Source of the DNA: an uncultured Microbulbifer sp.
GTDB taxonomy: Bacteria; Pseudomonadota; Gammaproteobacteria; Pseudomonadales; Cellvibrionaceae
DNA length: 64,000 nt
Assembly: GCF_947504145.1 (NCBI RefSeq)
Contig: NZ_CANNGQ010000001.1
Location: forward strand, 124,001-188,000
Direction of reading: 5' to 3'
The translations under genes and the position numbers were made by a program. Below, one piece after another: positions 17,998 through 28,127 of this stretch. The notes below the pieces were generated by a model. It was not told the DNA's origin, searched no databases, and worked only from the letters and a program-made list of their open reading frames with translations. Numbering within the stretch: the first letter of the stretch is position 1; each line of letters begins with the position of its first letter.

Positions 17998-19015
17998 TAA
18001 CCTCAATCCGGACCAGCCGGAAACCACCGACGAACAGCCGCAAACCGCTTCCGTCGGCGTGCAACTTCGCTCCGCCCGTGAGCAGGCGGGGCTGACCAGT
18101 GACGAGTTGGCCCGGCGCCTGTGTATGACGCCGAGCAAGCTCGAAGCGCTGGAGCAGGATCAGCTGGATCGCTTCCCCGGCAGCACCTACGTGCGCGGCT
18201 ATATCCGCAACATCTGTAAAGAGCTCCGCATAGATGAGACTGGTCCGCTGGCCGCTTTTGCCCGGCAGGCCCCGGCCGAAGCACCGCGCGCCGCCCAGGT
18301 GCCCAAAGGCCCGGTGGTTGGCGGGAGTGGTTCCTCTGGCGGCTCCGCGTTCGTGCCTATCGTGCTGGTCGCTGCAGTGGTCGCTGCCGGTGGTTACTGG
18401 TGGATGGGGCAGAAGAATGCACCCGTAGCACCGCAGGCCCAGGTTGCAGATAACGCGGTTGTAGATGCTGAACCTGCAGATGAGCTGCCAGATCCACAGG
18501 ACTTTGCCGTGTCTTCGCAGGGCCAGCTGGAGTCCGAGCTGGCGGAAGATTTTGCGCCTGAAACCGATGTCCAGCTGGCTGACGTGGCGGACGTTGTTAC
18601 CGAGAGCCCTGAGCCAGAGCCGGAAGCGGCTGCTGAAGCGGTTGTGCCGGTGCAGGAAACTGTACAGCAGGCGGACCCGGTTGTTTCCGAGCCTCAGATA
18701 GCCATTTCTGAGCCGTCGGTGCCTGCTTCAACGTTGCAGCCAGTGGCAGAACCTCCGGCACCCGTTGCTATTTCCGGTGCTGCGCTGGCCCTGAGCTTCA
18801 GTGAGGAGTCCTGGGTGGAAGTTACCGACGCCACTGGTAACAAGATCCTTGCCAGGCTGCAGCCTGCAGGTTCCACTGTCGAGCTGGAAGGCGAGGCCCC
18901 GTTCAGCCTGATGCTGGGCAATGCCGCGGCTACCACCGTCAGCTACGCCGGAGAAGTGGTGGAAAGCGCCCCCCTGGGCAATCGTCGTACCCGTAAGCTC
19001 ACCGTGGGCGGCTGA
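17987..19015 (+). CDS. rodZ: Cytoskeletal protein RodZ
   Basis: Bitopic membrane protein of 342 residues linking MreB to cell-wall synthesis. The N-terminal HTH (HTH_25) is at about residues 23-85 (LRSAREQAGLTSDELARRL). One transmembrane helix lies near 119-138 (FVPIVLVAAVVAAGG), then a long acidic Pro/Glu/Val-rich periplasmic linker, then the DUF4115 beta domain (LSFSEESWVEVTDATG). It overlaps pilW by 11 bases, suggesting translational coupling. Confidence 0.95.
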   Translation: MSSSNLNPDQPETTDEQPQTASVGVQLRSAREQAGLTSDELARRLCMTPSKLEALEQDQLDRFPGSTYVRGYIRNICKELRIDETGPLAAFARQAPAEAPRAAQVPKGPVVGGSGSSGGSAFVPIVLVAAVVAAGGYWWMGQKNAPVAPQAQVADNAVVDAEPADELPDPQDFAVSSQGQLESELAEDFAPETDVQLADVADVVTESPEPEPEAAAEAVVPVQETVQQADPVVSEPQIAISEPSVPASTLQPVAEPPAPVAISGAALALSFSEESWVEVTDATGNKILARLQPAGSTVELEGEAPFSLMLGNAAATTVSYAGEVVESAPLGNRRTRKLTVGG

Positions 19016-19030
19016 CACTTCCCTCTCTCT

Positions 19031-19094
19031 GTAGGGGCCTGCTTGCAGGTGAACCGGGCGAACACCCAGCTGTTCGCCTGCAAGCAGCCTCCTA
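19031..19094. repeat. REP-like palindrome, copy 2
   Basis: Arms GTAGGGGCCTGCTTGCAGG (19031-19049) and GCCTGCAAGCAGCCTCCTA (19076-19094), extended inward by GTGAAC and GTTC. It is the most symmetrical of the three related copies. Between rodZ and ispG. Confidence 0.75.
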
Positions 19095-19213
19095 AGGCGT
19101 GTTAGTCCGGCGAGGCCCAACAGGTGACTGTAGGTTTGCGCCCAATCTATCTATAATCCCCCCCAATTTTGGTCATCCCCTTTACTCGCTAAAAGCCAAC
19201 GCAGGTGCTGTTT

Positions 19214-20335
19214 ATGCAATTCGAGTCGCCCATAGTTCGCCGCGTATCGCGCCAGATCATGGTGGGTAATGTGCCGGTGGGTGGTGGTGCGCCGATTTCG
19301 GTGCAGAGTATGACCAACACCGAGACCTGCGATGTGGCCGCAACCGTGGATCAGATCCAGCGGCTGGAGAGCGCCGGTGCGGATATCGTGCGGGTTTCGG
19401 TTCCGTCTATGGATGCTGCGGAAGCCTTCGGTGCGATTAAAAAGCAGGTGAATGTACCGCTGGTGGCGGATATTCACTTCGACTACCGCATCGCCCTGCG
19501 GGTGGCCGATCTGGGGGTGGACTGCCTGCGCATTAACCCGGGCAACATCGGTCGCGAGAAGCGTATTCGCGCGGTGGTCGACAAGGCGCGGGATCTGAAC
19601 ATCCCGATCCGCATCGGCGTCAACGCCGGGTCCCTGGAAAAAGACCTGCAGAAGAAATACGGCGAACCCACTCCGGACGCCCTGGTGGAATCCGCCCTGC
19701 GCCATGTGGATATCCTGGACAGCCTGAACTTCCAGGACTTCAAGGTGAGCGTAAAGGCCTCCGACATCTTTATGGCCACCGCGGCTTACCGCAAGTTGGC
19801 CTCCCAGATCGAGCAGCCGCTGCACCTGGGCATCACCGAAGCCGGCGGCCTGCGTGCCGGTACTGTGAAATCCGCTATTGGCCTGGGCGCGCTGTTGCTG
19901 GACGGCATCGGCGATACCCTGCGAGTTTCCCTCGCTGCCGATCCGGTGGAAGAGGTGAAAGTGGGTTGGGACCTGCTGAAAAGCCTGCGGCTGCGTACCA
20001 AAGGCATCAACTTTATTGCCTGCCCCAGCTGCTCGCGCCAGAACTTCGATGTGGTGAAAACCATGAATGAACTGGAAACCCGCCTGGAAGATATCACCAC
20101 GCCGTTGGATGTGGCGGTGATCGGTTGCATCGTCAACGGCCCGGGCGAGGCAAAAGAAGCGGATATCGGCCTTGCCGGCGGTACCCCCAGCCACGCCATT
20201 TATGTGGACGGACAGCCGGACCGTAAATTCAAGAACGACAACCTGGTGAATGATCTGGAGCAACTGATCCGCGAAAAAGCCGCGGCCAAAGAAGCGCAGG
20301 AAGCGCAGATCATCGCCAAAGAAACCACGGAATAA
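19214..20335 (+). CDS. ispG: 4-hydroxy-3-methylbut-2-enyl diphosphate synthase IspG
   Basis: [4Fe-4S] enzyme of 373 residues in the MEP isoprenoid pathway, acting on methylerythritol cyclodiphosphate. The cluster ligands lie in [12 protein letters not shown] and in [23 protein letters not shown] and [10 protein letters not shown] are typical. ATG 19214 ([20 protein letters not shown]) is preferred over the upstream in-frame alternate codon at 19205. Confidence 0.97.
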   Translation: MQFESPIVRRVSRQIMVGNVPVGGGAPISVQSMTNTETCDVAATVDQIQRLESAGADIVRVSVPSMDAAEAFGAIKKQVNVPLVADIHFDYRIALRVADLGVDCLRINPGNIGREKRIRAVVDKARDLNIPIRIGVNAGSLEKDLQKKYGEPTPDALVESALRHVDILDSLNFQDFKVSVKASDIFMATAAYRKLASQIEQPLHLGITEAGGLRAGTVKSAIGLGALLLDGIGDTLRVSLAADPVEEVKVGWDLLKSLRLRTKGINFIACPSCSRQNFDVVKTMNELETRLEDITTPLDVAVIGCIVNGPGEAKEADIGLAGGTPSHAIYVDGQPDRKFKNDNLVNDLEQLIREKAAAKEAQEAQIIAKETTE

Positions 20336-20383
20336 CTGGAAGCTCTGAGCTCCGTTTAATCGTCAAGACGTTAAGGACATCCG

Positions 20384-21646
20384 TTGAAACAACTTCGCGC
20401 CATCCGCGGCATGAACGACCTGCTGCCCACCCAGTCGCCGGTGTGGCAGTACGTAGAAAGCACCCTCAGCGAACTCTTCGCCCGCTACGGGTACAGTGAA
20501 ATCCGTACCCCGATGCTCGAGTCCACGCACTTGTTTGCGCGCGCTGTGGGTGAGGCCACCGATATTGTCGAAAAGGAAATGTACACCTTTGACGACAAGA
20601 GCGGAGACAGTGTCACCCTGCGCCCCGAAGGTACCGCCGGCACCGTGCGCGCAGCGATCCAGAACAGCCTGCTGAGCCTGCCCCAACGCCTCTGGTACTT
20701 CGGCCCCATGTTCCGCTACGAGCGCCCACAGAAGGGCCGCCTGCGGCAGTTCCACCAGTTTGGGGTAGAAGTTTTTGGCATCAACGGCCCGGATATCGAC
20801 GCCGAAATGCTGATGATGACCGCGCGCATCTGGAAGCAACTGGGTGTGTCCGAGCACGTCACTCTGCAGCTGAACTCCCTGGGCAACAGCGACAGCCGCG
20901 CCGCCTATCGCGATGCGCTGGTGGAATACCTGTCTGCGCGCAAGGATCAACTGGACGAAGACAGCCAGCGCCGCCTCGAGCGGAACCCATTGCGTATTCT
21001 CGACAGTAAAAATGCCCAGACTCAGGAACTGCTGACGGACGCTCCTTGTCTACTGGACTTCCTCGACGAGGAATCAAAATCACACTTTGAACAGCTGCGC
21101 GCACTCTTGGATGCTGCCGGTGTGGTCTACGAGGTAAATCCGCGCCTGGTGCGCGGCCTCGACTACTATGGCAAGACCGTTTTCGAGTGGGTGACCGACA
21201 GCCTTGGCGCCCAGGGTACCGTGTGTGCCGGCGGCCGTTACGATGGTCTCGTCGAACAGATGGGCGGTAAGCCTACCCCGGGCGTAGGCTTCGGCCTCGG
21301 CGTTGAGCGCCTGGTCCTGTTGCTGGAAACACTGGAAGTGTTGCCGGACTCCCTCGACCAGCAGGTCGATGCGTACCTGGTGGCGGTGGGTAATGTACAA
21401 TCCGCAGCCCTGACGGCAGCGGAGCAAGTGCGTAGCGAGCTGCCCTGGTTGCGCCTGCAGACCCACTGCGGTGGCGGCAGCTTCAAGAGTCAGATGAAAA
21501 AGGCCGACAAGAGCAACGCCGATTACGCGCTGATCATTGGTGAAGACGAGGCCGCCGCGGGGCAGGTAACGGTAAAACCGCTGCGCACAGGCGCCGAACA
21601 GCAGACTGTGGCGCTGGCAGATGTGGCCAAAATGCTACAGGCATAA
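20384..21646 (+). CDS. hisS: Histidyl-tRNA synthetase
   Basis: Class II aminoacyl-tRNA synthetase, 420 residues. It starts [15 protein letters not shown] from a TTG codon: TTAAGGACATCCG gives AAGGA eight bases upstream, and the next ATG would remove the conserved IRGMNDLLP start. Motif 2 ([21 protein letters not shown], split in the family) and the histidine-A motifs [13 protein letters not shown] and [13 protein letters not shown] are intact. The anticodon-binding domain follows from ~330. Confidence 0.97.
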   Translation: MKQLRAIRGMNDLLPTQSPVWQYVESTLSELFARYGYSEIRTPMLESTHLFARAVGEATDIVEKEMYTFDDKSGDSVTLRPEGTAGTVRAAIQNSLLSLPQRLWYFGPMFRYERPQKGRLRQFHQFGVEVFGINGPDIDAEMLMMTARIWKQLGVSEHVTLQLNSLGNSDSRAAYRDALVEYLSARKDQLDEDSQRRLERNPLRILDSKNAQTQELLTDAPCLLDFLDEESKSHFEQLRALLDAAGVVYEVNPRLVRGLDYYGKTVFEWVTDSLGAQGTVCAGGRYDGLVEQMGGKPTPGVGFGLGVERLVLLLETLEVLPDSLDQQVDAYLVAVGNVQSAALTAAEQVRSELPWLRLQTHCGGGSFKSQMKKADKSNADYALIIGEDEAAAGQVTVKPLRTGAEQQTVALADVAKMLQA

Positions 21647-21719
21647 GGCGCTCACCGGCCACCCGGCCGGATATCAAGACCGAATTTACGTATTGGATTA
21701 AAAATAAGGCGAATAAGAA

Positions 21720-22484
21720 ATGGCTGACCATTTGACCGAAGAAGAACAGATTGAATCGCTCAAACGCTGGTGGAAAGAAAACGGTACCGGCATCGTCACC
21801 GGTATCGTACTGGCGCTGGCCGGTTACTTCGGCTGGCAGTGGTGGCAGGGCAAGGAGCGCAGCGATGCAGAAGCGGCTTCCAACGTGTATCAGGGCTTTG
21901 TTGAAGCGCTGGCTGCCAACGAGGGCAACCCGGACAACAAGCAGCTGACCACTGCCCAGTCTCTGGCCCGCGAACTGAAAGACGACTTCGCCAAGCGTAT
22001 TTATGCCGCGCAGGCATCGCTGCAGCTGGCGGGTCTGGCGGCAGAGAAGAATGATCTGGAAACTGCCGCCAAAGAACTGCAGTGGGTGCTGGATAACAGC
22101 GGCGACGAATCACTGACGCTGGTGGCCAAGCGCCGTCTGGCAGCCGTCAAGGCCGCGCGCGGTGAAACCAAAGAAGCCCTGGCGCTGGTACAAGGCGATG
22201 TACCTGCAGCGTTCGCCGCGCTTTATGCGGAAACCCGCGGGGATATTCTGGTACAGCAGGGCGATAAAGAAGCCGCCCGCGCTGCCTACCTGCAAGCCCG
22301 CGCCCAGTTGCTGCCAGAGCAGGCTGCCGGCTCGCGCCTGCTGGACCTGAAAATTGAAACCCTGGGCGAAGCACCCCAGGCTGAAAAGTCGAATGCTCAA
22401 GACGGCCCGGCCGCACAAGCGGCAGGCGACGCAAACGAAGCAGAAACGGACAGCGAAGCAGCAACGGAGAAGGACGCGCAATGA
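21720..22484 (+). CDS. yfgM: YfgM-family TPR membrane protein
   Basis: Inner-membrane protein of 254 residues, one N-terminal transmembrane helix (GIVTGIVLALAGYFGWQWW) and a periplasmic TPR domain (TPR_21). In E. coli YfgM works with PpiD at the SecYEG translocon. The tail after ~225 is low-complexity Ala/Glu/Asp. Its stop overlaps the bamB start (ATGA), so the two are translationally coupled. Confidence 0.92.
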   Translation: MADHLTEEEQIESLKRWWKENGTGIVTGIVLALAGYFGWQWWQGKERSDAEAASNVYQGFVEALAANEGNPDNKQLTTAQSLARELKDDFAKRIYAAQASLQLAGLAAEKNDLETAAKELQWVLDNSGDESLTLVAKRRLAAVKAARGETKEALALVQGDVPAAFAALYAETRGDILVQQGDKEAARAAYLQARAQLLPEQAAGSRLLDLKIETLGEAPQAEKSNAQDGPAAQAAGDANEAETDSEAATEKDAQ

Positions 22485-23665
22485 TAGCTACTCACACAGG
22501 CGTACGCATGGTGGCGGGCAAAGCGCTTAACCGGATTGCCGCCGTGGCTCTGGCCGCAGTGATCGGTGCCTGTGCTTCCACCGAAGAAAAGGAAGATACC
22601 GATCCCGTAGAGCTGACGGAAATCACCGAGAGCGTCCAGCTGCGTGAAGTCTGGTCGCAGAATATTGGCGATATCGACGCGCTGCGTTATGCCATGCTCA
22701 AGCCGGGCATCATTGATGGCAAAGTCATTGCCGCCAACAGCGATGGCGATGTGAATGCCTTTGATCGCGCAAGTGGCAAACGTCTGTGGAAAGTGGATAT
22801 CGATCAGTCCATCAGCGGCGGTGTCGGTGTTGGCCTGGGTATGGCCGTAGTGGCTGATTATCGCGGCCGTATTGTCGCCTTGAACCTGCACGACGGCAGC
22901 GAGCGCTGGGCCACCCAGCTGGGTGGCGAAGTGGTTGCCACCCCGGCAGTGGGTTCCGGCATGGTGGTCGTGCAGACCGTGGATGGCAAACTGCTGGGTC
23001 TGGATGCCAACACCGGTGAACAGCAGTGGCGGCACAACACCGCGCTGCCGGTACTGACCCTGCGCGGCACAGCCAGCCCCGTGATCTCCGCCGGCATGGT
23101 GTTCGCCGGTCTGGACAACGGTAAGCTGCTTGCTCTGAATGCTTCCGATGGCCTCACCCGCTGGGAACAGCGCGTTGCCATTCCCCAGGGGACCGCCGAG
23201 CTGGAACGTGTCGTCGATGTCGACGGCACGCCGCTGGTACGCGGTGACCTGGTTTTTGCCGCGAGTTATCAGGGCCGCGCGGTTGCGCTGTCCCGGGAAG
23301 ATGGCCGCGGCCTTTGGGCCCGTGACGCCTCGACCAACCACGGGGTGACCGTGGGTGCCGGTCAGGTGTTCCTCAGCGGCGCCGATGGCAGTGTCCACGC
23401 CTACAATGTGGGTAATGGGCAGATCCAGTGGACCAACAGTGAACTGCTGCGTCGCGAATTGAGCGGACCCGCGTATTTTGGTGATGTCGTGGTGGTTGGC
23501 GACCTGGATGGTTACCTCCACGCGCTGGATCCATCTACCGGCCGCTTTGTGGGCCGCACCCGTATCGACCGCGATCCAGTGCGCATCCCGCTGCTGGCCG
23601 ATGGCGACCTGCTGTTCGCCCTGTCGGACGACGGCGAACTGGTGGCACTGCGCCTGGAGCGCTAA
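22481..23665 (+). CDS. bamB: Outer-membrane assembly lipoprotein BamB
   Basis: Lipoprotein of the Bam complex that helps BamA insert beta-barrel proteins, 394 residues from the overlapping ATG. The lipobox is VIGAC near residue 27. A PQQ-like eight-bladed propeller follows, with repeated blades such as NAFDRASGKRLWKVD, VALNLHDGSERWATQ and LGLDANTGEQQWRHN. A shorter start at 22508 (MVAGKALNRIAAVALAAVIG) would give a more usual signal peptide. Confidence 0.95.
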   Translation: MIATHTGVRMVAGKALNRIAAVALAAVIGACASTEEKEDTDPVELTEITESVQLREVWSQNIGDIDALRYAMLKPGIIDGKVIAANSDGDVNAFDRASGKRLWKVDIDQSISGGVGVGLGMAVVADYRGRIVALNLHDGSERWATQLGGEVVATPAVGSGMVVVQTVDGKLLGLDANTGEQQWRHNTALPVLTLRGTASPVISAGMVFAGLDNGKLLALNASDGLTRWEQRVAIPQGTAELERVVDVDGTPLVRGDLVFAASYQGRAVALSREDGRGLWARDASTNHGVTVGAGQVFLSGADGSVHAYNVGNGQIQWTNSELLRRELSGPAYFGDVVVVGDLDGYLHALDPSTGRFVGRTRIDRDPVRIPLLADGDLLFALSDDGELVALRLER

Positions 23666-23688
23666 CGTAGTTTTAGTACACGATCGTT

Positions 23689-23720
23689 TGTAGGAGCCTG
23701 CCTTCAGGCTGTGTCCTACA
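23689..23720. repeat. REP-like palindrome, copy 3 (short)
   Basis: TGTAGGAGCCTG and CAGGC..TCCTACA form a compact inverted repeat. It shares TGTAGGAGCCTGC with copy 2 but lacks the long second arm. Confidence 0.65.
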
Positions 23721-23734
23721 ACGGAAAACCGAAC

Positions 23735-23757
23735 CGCCCGCATCACTGCGGGCGTTT
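23735..23757 (+). terminator. Probable terminator downstream of bamB
   Basis: CGCCCGCA, loop TCAC, TGCGGGCG, then TTTGCATTT. The U-tract is short, so efficiency is uncertain. Confidence 0.55.
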
Positions 23758-23840
23758 GCATTTCTGGTTAAAGCGTGCCCAACGCAGCCCGTAGACATTT
23801 ATATATCTGGCCCGATGCCAGCATTTGAGTACCTCCTGAT

Positions 23841-25232
23841 ATGTTGCCTGTAATCGCCCTCGTAGGGCGCCCCAACGTGGGTAAATCCACCCTGTTCAAC
23901 CGGCTCACCAAAAGCCGCGATGCCCTCGTGGCCAACTACGCCGGCCTCACCCGCGACCGCAAATACGGCGAAGCGGAATTCGAAGGCCGCAAAATGATTC
24001 TGGTGGACACCGGCGGTATCAGTGGTGACGAAGCAGGTATCGACGCGGCCATGGCCGAGCAATCCATGCAGGCCATCGAAGAAGCGGACTTTGTGCTGTT
24101 TTTGGTGGACTGCCGCGCGGGCCTCACCCCGGCGGACGATATGATCGCCGAGCGCCTACGCACCCGCTCCAAGCCCACCATATTGGTGGCCAATAAGGTA
24201 GACGGGGTAAATCCGGATATCGCCCTGGCGCCATTCTACGAACTCGGCATCGGCGAACTTTTCCCCACCACCGCCACCCACGGCCGCGGTGTTCGCTCAC
24301 TGATGGAGCGCCTGGTCGAGGGGCTGCCGGCGACGGAAGAGGAAGAGCAGGAAGAAGCCAAAGGCATCAAGATTGGTATCGTCGGCCGCCCCAACGTGGG
24401 CAAATCCACTCTGGTGAACCGCCTGCTGGGCGAAGAGCGCGTAGTGGTTTTCGACCAGCCCGGCACCACCCGCGACAGCGTGTACATCAACTACACCCGC
24501 GACGAAAAGCCGTACACCATCATCGACACTGCCGGCATCCGCCGCCGTAAAAACGTCAAGGAATCGGTGGAGAAATTCTCCATCGTCAAAACCCTGCAGG
24601 CAGTGGAAGATGCCAACGTGGTGGTGCTGGTGATCGATGCCAGTGAAGGCCTGGTGGATCAGGATCTGCACCTGATGGGCAGTGTCATCCAGGCCGGCCG
24701 TGCTTTGGTTGTGGCCCTGAACAAGTGGGACGGCCTCGATCCCGACCACCGCGACTTTGTCAAAACCGAACTGGAGCGCCGCCTGCGCTTTGTGGACTTT
24801 GCGGATATTCACTTTATTTCCGCACTGCATGGCACGGGCGTGGGCAATCTGTACAAGTCCATCGAAGACGCTTATCAGTCCGCCACCGACAAGCTCTCCA
24901 CTAACCACCTCACGCGGATTCTGCAGTGGGCGGTTACTGAGCACCAACCGCCGCTGGTGAATGGCCACCGCATCAAACTGCGCTACGCCCACGCCGGTGG
25001 TCAAAATCCTCCGGTGATTGTGATTCACGGCAACCAGACCGCCCAGGTGCCGAACCACTATGTGCGCTACCTGGAAAAAACCTTCCGCAAAGCCCTGGAC
25101 CTGCACGGCACCCCGGTAAAGATCGAATTCCGCACTGGCGACAACCCCTACGCGGGCAAGAAAAACAAACTCAACGAGCGCCAAAAAGCCAAGAAGCGCC
25201 GCCTGATGAAGTTTGTGAAAAAGAAAAAATAG
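23841..25232 (+). CDS. der: Ribosome-assembly GTPase Der (EngA)
   Basis: Double GTPase of 463 residues needed for 50S subunit maturation. Two P-loops are visible: [12 protein letters not shown] near residue 9 and [12 protein letters not shown] near 183. Each domain has DTGG/DTAG and NKVD/NKWD motifs, and a KH-like domain with a lysine-rich tail ends the protein. ATG 23841 gives the family start [11 protein letters not shown]. Unusually, the ten bases before it (ACCTCCTGAT) contain the anti-Shine-Dalgarno sequence rather than a Shine-Dalgarno. Confidence 0.97.
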   Translation: MLPVIALVGRPNVGKSTLFNRLTKSRDALVANYAGLTRDRKYGEAEFEGRKMILVDTGGISGDEAGIDAAMAEQSMQAIEEADFVLFLVDCRAGLTPADDMIAERLRTRSKPTILVANKVDGVNPDIALAPFYELGIGELFPTTATHGRGVRSLMERLVEGLPATEEEEQEEAKGIKIGIVGRPNVGKSTLVNRLLGEERVVVFDQPGTTRDSVYINYTRDEKPYTIIDTAGIRRRKNVKESVEKFSIVKTLQAVEDANVVVLVIDASEGLVDQDLHLMGSVIQAGRALVVALNKWDGLDPDHRDFVKTELERRLRFVDFADIHFISALHGTGVGNLYKSIEDAYQSATDKLSTNHLTRILQWAVTEHQPPLVNGHRIKLRYAHAGGQNPPVIVIHGNQTAQVPNHYVRYLEKTFRKALDLHGTPVKIEFRTGDNPYAGKKNKLNERQKAKKRRLMKFVKKKK

Positions 25233-25312
25233 CCGCGGAGTCGAACTCGGTTGAAATCGGCACGGGGCGTCGCAATACCCTTTAGGTAAGGGCAGAAAAA
25301 ACTGCGGAAGGC

Positions 25313-25338
25313 TAGAATTGCGAACAACGAACGTTCGT
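25313..25338 (+). promoter_or_regulatory. Possible -10 and palindromic operator before gabD
   Basis: TAGAAT at 25313-25318 is followed by the perfect 12-base palindrome ACGAACGTTCGT at 25327-25338, where a repressor would block elongation or opening. No convincing -35 is seen. Confidence 0.3.
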
Positions 25339-25391
25339 AGCTAGCCGCGCCGCAACTCAAGCTGCTGGCAACTACAAGGAAAGGCCCCCAA

Positions 25392-26849
25392 ATGCTAAGT
25401 CTTAAGAACCCCAACCTGCTGCGCAAACAGTCTTACATCAACGGCCAGTGGGCAGATGCGGATTCCGGCAACACCCTCGACGTCATCAACCCCGCCAATG
25501 GTGAAGTCGTGGCCACCATCGCCTCCTGCGGTGCTGACGAAACCCGCCGCGCCATCGAAGCCGCCAACCAGGCCTGGCCTGCCTGGCGCAACCGCACCGT
25601 CAAAGAGCGGGCGAAAATTCTGCGCGACTGGTACAACCTGATCATCGACAACGTCGACGACCTTGCCGCCATCCTTACTGCAGAGCAGGGCAAGCCCCTC
25701 AGCGAAGCGAAAACCGAAATCACTTACGGCGCCAACTACCTGGAATGGTTCTCGGAAGAAGCCAAGCGCGTTTATGGCGACGTCATCGCCCCCCCGAGTA
25801 ACGACAAGCGCATTGTCGTGGTAAAACAGCCCGTGGGCGTCACCGCGTCCATCACCCCGTGGAATTTCCCCAGTGCCATGATCGCGCGCAAGGTCGCTCC
25901 GGCCCTGGCCACCGGCTGTACCTTCGTCGCTAAACCCGCCTCAGAAACCCCGCTCTCCGCCGTGGCTCTAGCCGTGCTGGCAGAAAAGGCCGGTGTCCCC
26001 AAAGGGGTATTCAACGTAGTGGTGGGCAAAAGTTCGCGGGAAATCGGCGCCGAGATGACCGGCAACCCGCTGGTGCGCAAATTCACCTTCACCGGCTCCA
26101 CTGCCGTGGGCAAACAACTGCAGGCCCAGTGCGCCGACACCATCAAGAAAACCTCCATGGAACTTGGCGGCAACGCGCCGTTTATCGTGTTCGACGACGC
26201 GGATCTGGACGAAGCGGTGAAGGGCGCCATCGTGTGCAAATACCGCAACGCGGGCCAGACCTGTGTCTGCGCCAACCGCATCCTGGTGCAGGAAGGTGTT
26301 TACGACGAGTTCGCCAAAAAATTCACCGAAGCCGTGAAGGCCCTGAAAGTGGGTGACGGCACGGAAGAGGGCGTGGAAGTCGGCCCCATGATTAACCCCG
26401 GCGCGGTACAAGACGTAAAAAAACTGGTGGAAGATGCCGTTAGCAAAGGCGCCAAAAACCTGAACGATGGCGGTCCCAGCGATCTGGGGGAGTGCTTTTA
26501 TACCCCGACAGTACTGTCCGGCGTGGACGACACCATGAAACTGTTTAAAGAAGAAATCTTTGGCCCCGTCGCGCCACTGTATAAATTCTCCAGCGAAGAA
26601 GAAGCCATTCAGATGGCTAACGATACCGAGTTCGGCCTGGCTTCCTATTTCTACTCCCGCGATATCGGCCGAATCTGGCGCGTGGCGGAAGGGCTGGAAT
26701 ACGGCATGGTGGGCATTAACGAAGGCATCATCTCTAATGAGATGGCCCCCTTCGGCGGTATCAAGGAATCCGGCACCGGCCGCGAAGGTTCCAAGTACGG
26801 CATCGACGATTACTTGGAAATCAAATACCTCTGTATGGGTGGGATTTAG
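25392..26849 (+). CDS. gabD: NAD(P)-dependent succinate-semialdehyde dehydrogenase
   Basis: Aldehyde dehydrogenase of 485 residues, best matched to GabD, which oxidises succinate semialdehyde to succinate. Visible: TPWNFPSAMIARK for cofactor binding, FTGSTAVGKQL, catalytic Glu in MELGGNAPFIVFDDADLD, catalytic Cys in NAGQTCVCANRI, and the C-terminal MAPFGGIKESGTGREGSKYG with the GabD-type ending EIKYLCMGGI. No gabT lies nearby, so the physiological substrate is inferred from family resemblance. Confidence 0.9.
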   Translation: MLSLKNPNLLRKQSYINGQWADADSGNTLDVINPANGEVVATIASCGADETRRAIEAANQAWPAWRNRTVKERAKILRDWYNLIIDNVDDLAAILTAEQGKPLSEAKTEITYGANYLEWFSEEAKRVYGDVIAPPSNDKRIVVVKQPVGVTASITPWNFPSAMIARKVAPALATGCTFVAKPASETPLSAVALAVLAEKAGVPKGVFNVVVGKSSREIGAEMTGNPLVRKFTFTGSTAVGKQLQAQCADTIKKTSMELGGNAPFIVFDDADLDEAVKGAIVCKYRNAGQTCVCANRILVQEGVYDEFAKKFTEAVKALKVGDGTEEGVEVGPMINPGAVQDVKKLVEDAVSKGAKNLNDGGPSDLGECFYTPTVLSGVDDTMKLFKEEIFGPVAPLYKFSSEEEAIQMANDTEFGLASYFYSRDIGRIWRVAEGLEYGMVGINEGIISNEMAPFGGIKESGTGREGSKYGIDDYLEIKYLCMGGI

Positions 26850-26861
26850 TATGGGTGGTAC

Positions 26862-27593
26862 TTGAGCGCGCCATTAAACACTGAGTTGAAGATAGCCCCC
26901 GTCGCGATCACTCACTCCTGCTTCACGGAAAAATTCGGCATCCCCCGGCAGCCCCTGCTGGCGGATGCCAGCCGCGCATCCATCGAACTGCTGCCACCAT
27001 TCAACGACCCGGATGCTGTCAGCGGACTGGAACAACACAGCCACCTCTGGCTCACCTGGCAATTTCACCAGGTCGCTGGGCAGTGGTCCCCCAAAGTGCG
27101 CCCACCGCGCCTTGGTGGCAATAAAAAGCTCGGTGTCTTCGCTACCCGTTCGCCATTTCGACCAAATAATATCGGCCTGTCGGTCGTGCGTCTGATCGAA
27201 GTGCGTTTACACCCCAAAGTGGAACTCATCGTTGCCGGTGCCGATCTATTGGATGCTACGCCGATCCTGGATATCAAACCCTACATTCCCTATGCAGATA
27301 GCGTCCCTTCGGCAACCAGTGCGCTCGCCGAGCAATCGCCCGCGCTTGTCAGCGTGCATATCCCAGACCCGATCCTGCGGCGGGCTCGTGAATATAGGGA
27401 TGCGTTGGGAACCGACCTTCCGCAACTCATTCAGCAGGTTCTTGGGCAGGACCCGAAACCCGCGTATCAGCAACCGGACCCGGAGCGGGTCTACGGCATG
27501 AAGCTCTGTAGTTTTAATCTGCAGTGGCGGTATAGAGAGGGCGGGATCGAAGTGGTGGCAATGGATCAACTGACCAGCGAGGTGGCAGGGTGA
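26862..27593 (+). CDS. trmO: tRNA (N6-threonylcarbamoyladenosine37-N6)-methyltransferase TrmO
   Basis: TsaA/UPF0066 family protein of 243 residues that methylates t6A37 of tRNA. Typical segments: KFGIPRQPLL, SGLEQHSHLWLTWQFHQ, RPPRLGGNKKLGVFATRSPFRPN (broken by conserved Gly/Lys) and LLDATPILDIKPYIPYADS. The start appears to be TTG 26862, with GGGTGG six bases upstream; the nearby ATG at 26851 runs into a stop. It overlaps the next gene by four bases. Confidence 0.92.
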   Translation: MSAPLNTELKIAPVAITHSCFTEKFGIPRQPLLADASRASIELLPPFNDPDAVSGLEQHSHLWLTWQFHQVAGQWSPKVRPPRLGGNKKLGVFATRSPFRPNNIGLSVVRLIEVRLHPKVELIVAGADLLDATPILDIKPYIPYADSVPSATSALAEQSPALVSVHIPDPILRRAREYRDALGTDLPQLIQQVLGQDPKPAYQQPDPERVYGMKLCSFNLQWRYREGGIEVVAMDQLTSEVAG

Positions 27594-28090
27594 AGTGGCG
27601 CAGTGCGGTTTGGTCTCTCACAAAATTTATTTTGCTCGCCGCTGTCATTGTCAGCGCCGTCTCCTGGTACCACAGCCGCAACATGCCCCAAGGCCAGGCG
27701 CCAGACCTGCTGGCCCCGGACATCAATGGCCGCTTGATCAGCCTGCAGAAAATGACAGAGAAGGGCCCGGTGCTGATTTATTTCTGGGCCACCTGGTGCG
27801 GTTACTGCCGCGTGGTGTCCCCGGCCGTCTCCGACCTATCAGAGGATCACCAGGTCATCACCATCGCTTTGCAATCGGGCACTCCGGATGAAGTGGCCAC
27901 TTACCAGCAAAAACACAATCTCAAATTCCGCACCATCAACGATCCAGCTGGTGCACTGAGTAATAGCTGGGGCCTCAAAGTAACCCCATCTATAGCCATT
28001 GTAGATACCGAGGGGAACGTTAGTGCCGTAACCTCAGGCATGACCTCAAAGTGGGGATTAAAAACACGGCTGTGGCTCGCAGACCGCTAA
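27590..28090 (+). CDS. Membrane-anchored thioredoxin-like disulfide oxidoreductase (ScsD/TlpA type)
   Basis: 166 residues: an N-terminal membrane anchor (FILLAAVIVSAVSWY) then a periplasmic thioredoxin fold. The active site is WATWCGYCRVVSP and the cis-proline motif is VTPSIAIVD. CGYC differs from the CPYC/CPHC of Dsb oxidases. A GTG start overlaps the trmO stop (GTGA), so the pair is coupled. Partner substrates are not evident. Confidence 0.85.
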   Translation: MKWRSAVWSLTKFILLAAVIVSAVSWYHSRNMPQGQAPDLLAPDINGRLISLQKMTEKGPVLIYFWATWCGYCRVVSPAVSDLSEDHQVITIALQSGTPDEVATYQQKHNLKFRTINDPAGALSNSWGLKVTPSIAIVDTEGNVSAVTSGMTSKWGLKTRLWLADR

Positions 28091-28127
28091 CTCCCTCCAT
28101 AACCCAGGCGCCCCATACCGTATTACC

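Noticed and set aside
22397-23761. 454-codon minus-strand frame over bamB
   Set aside because: Antisense shadow of bamB with biased His/Gln/Ala composition.
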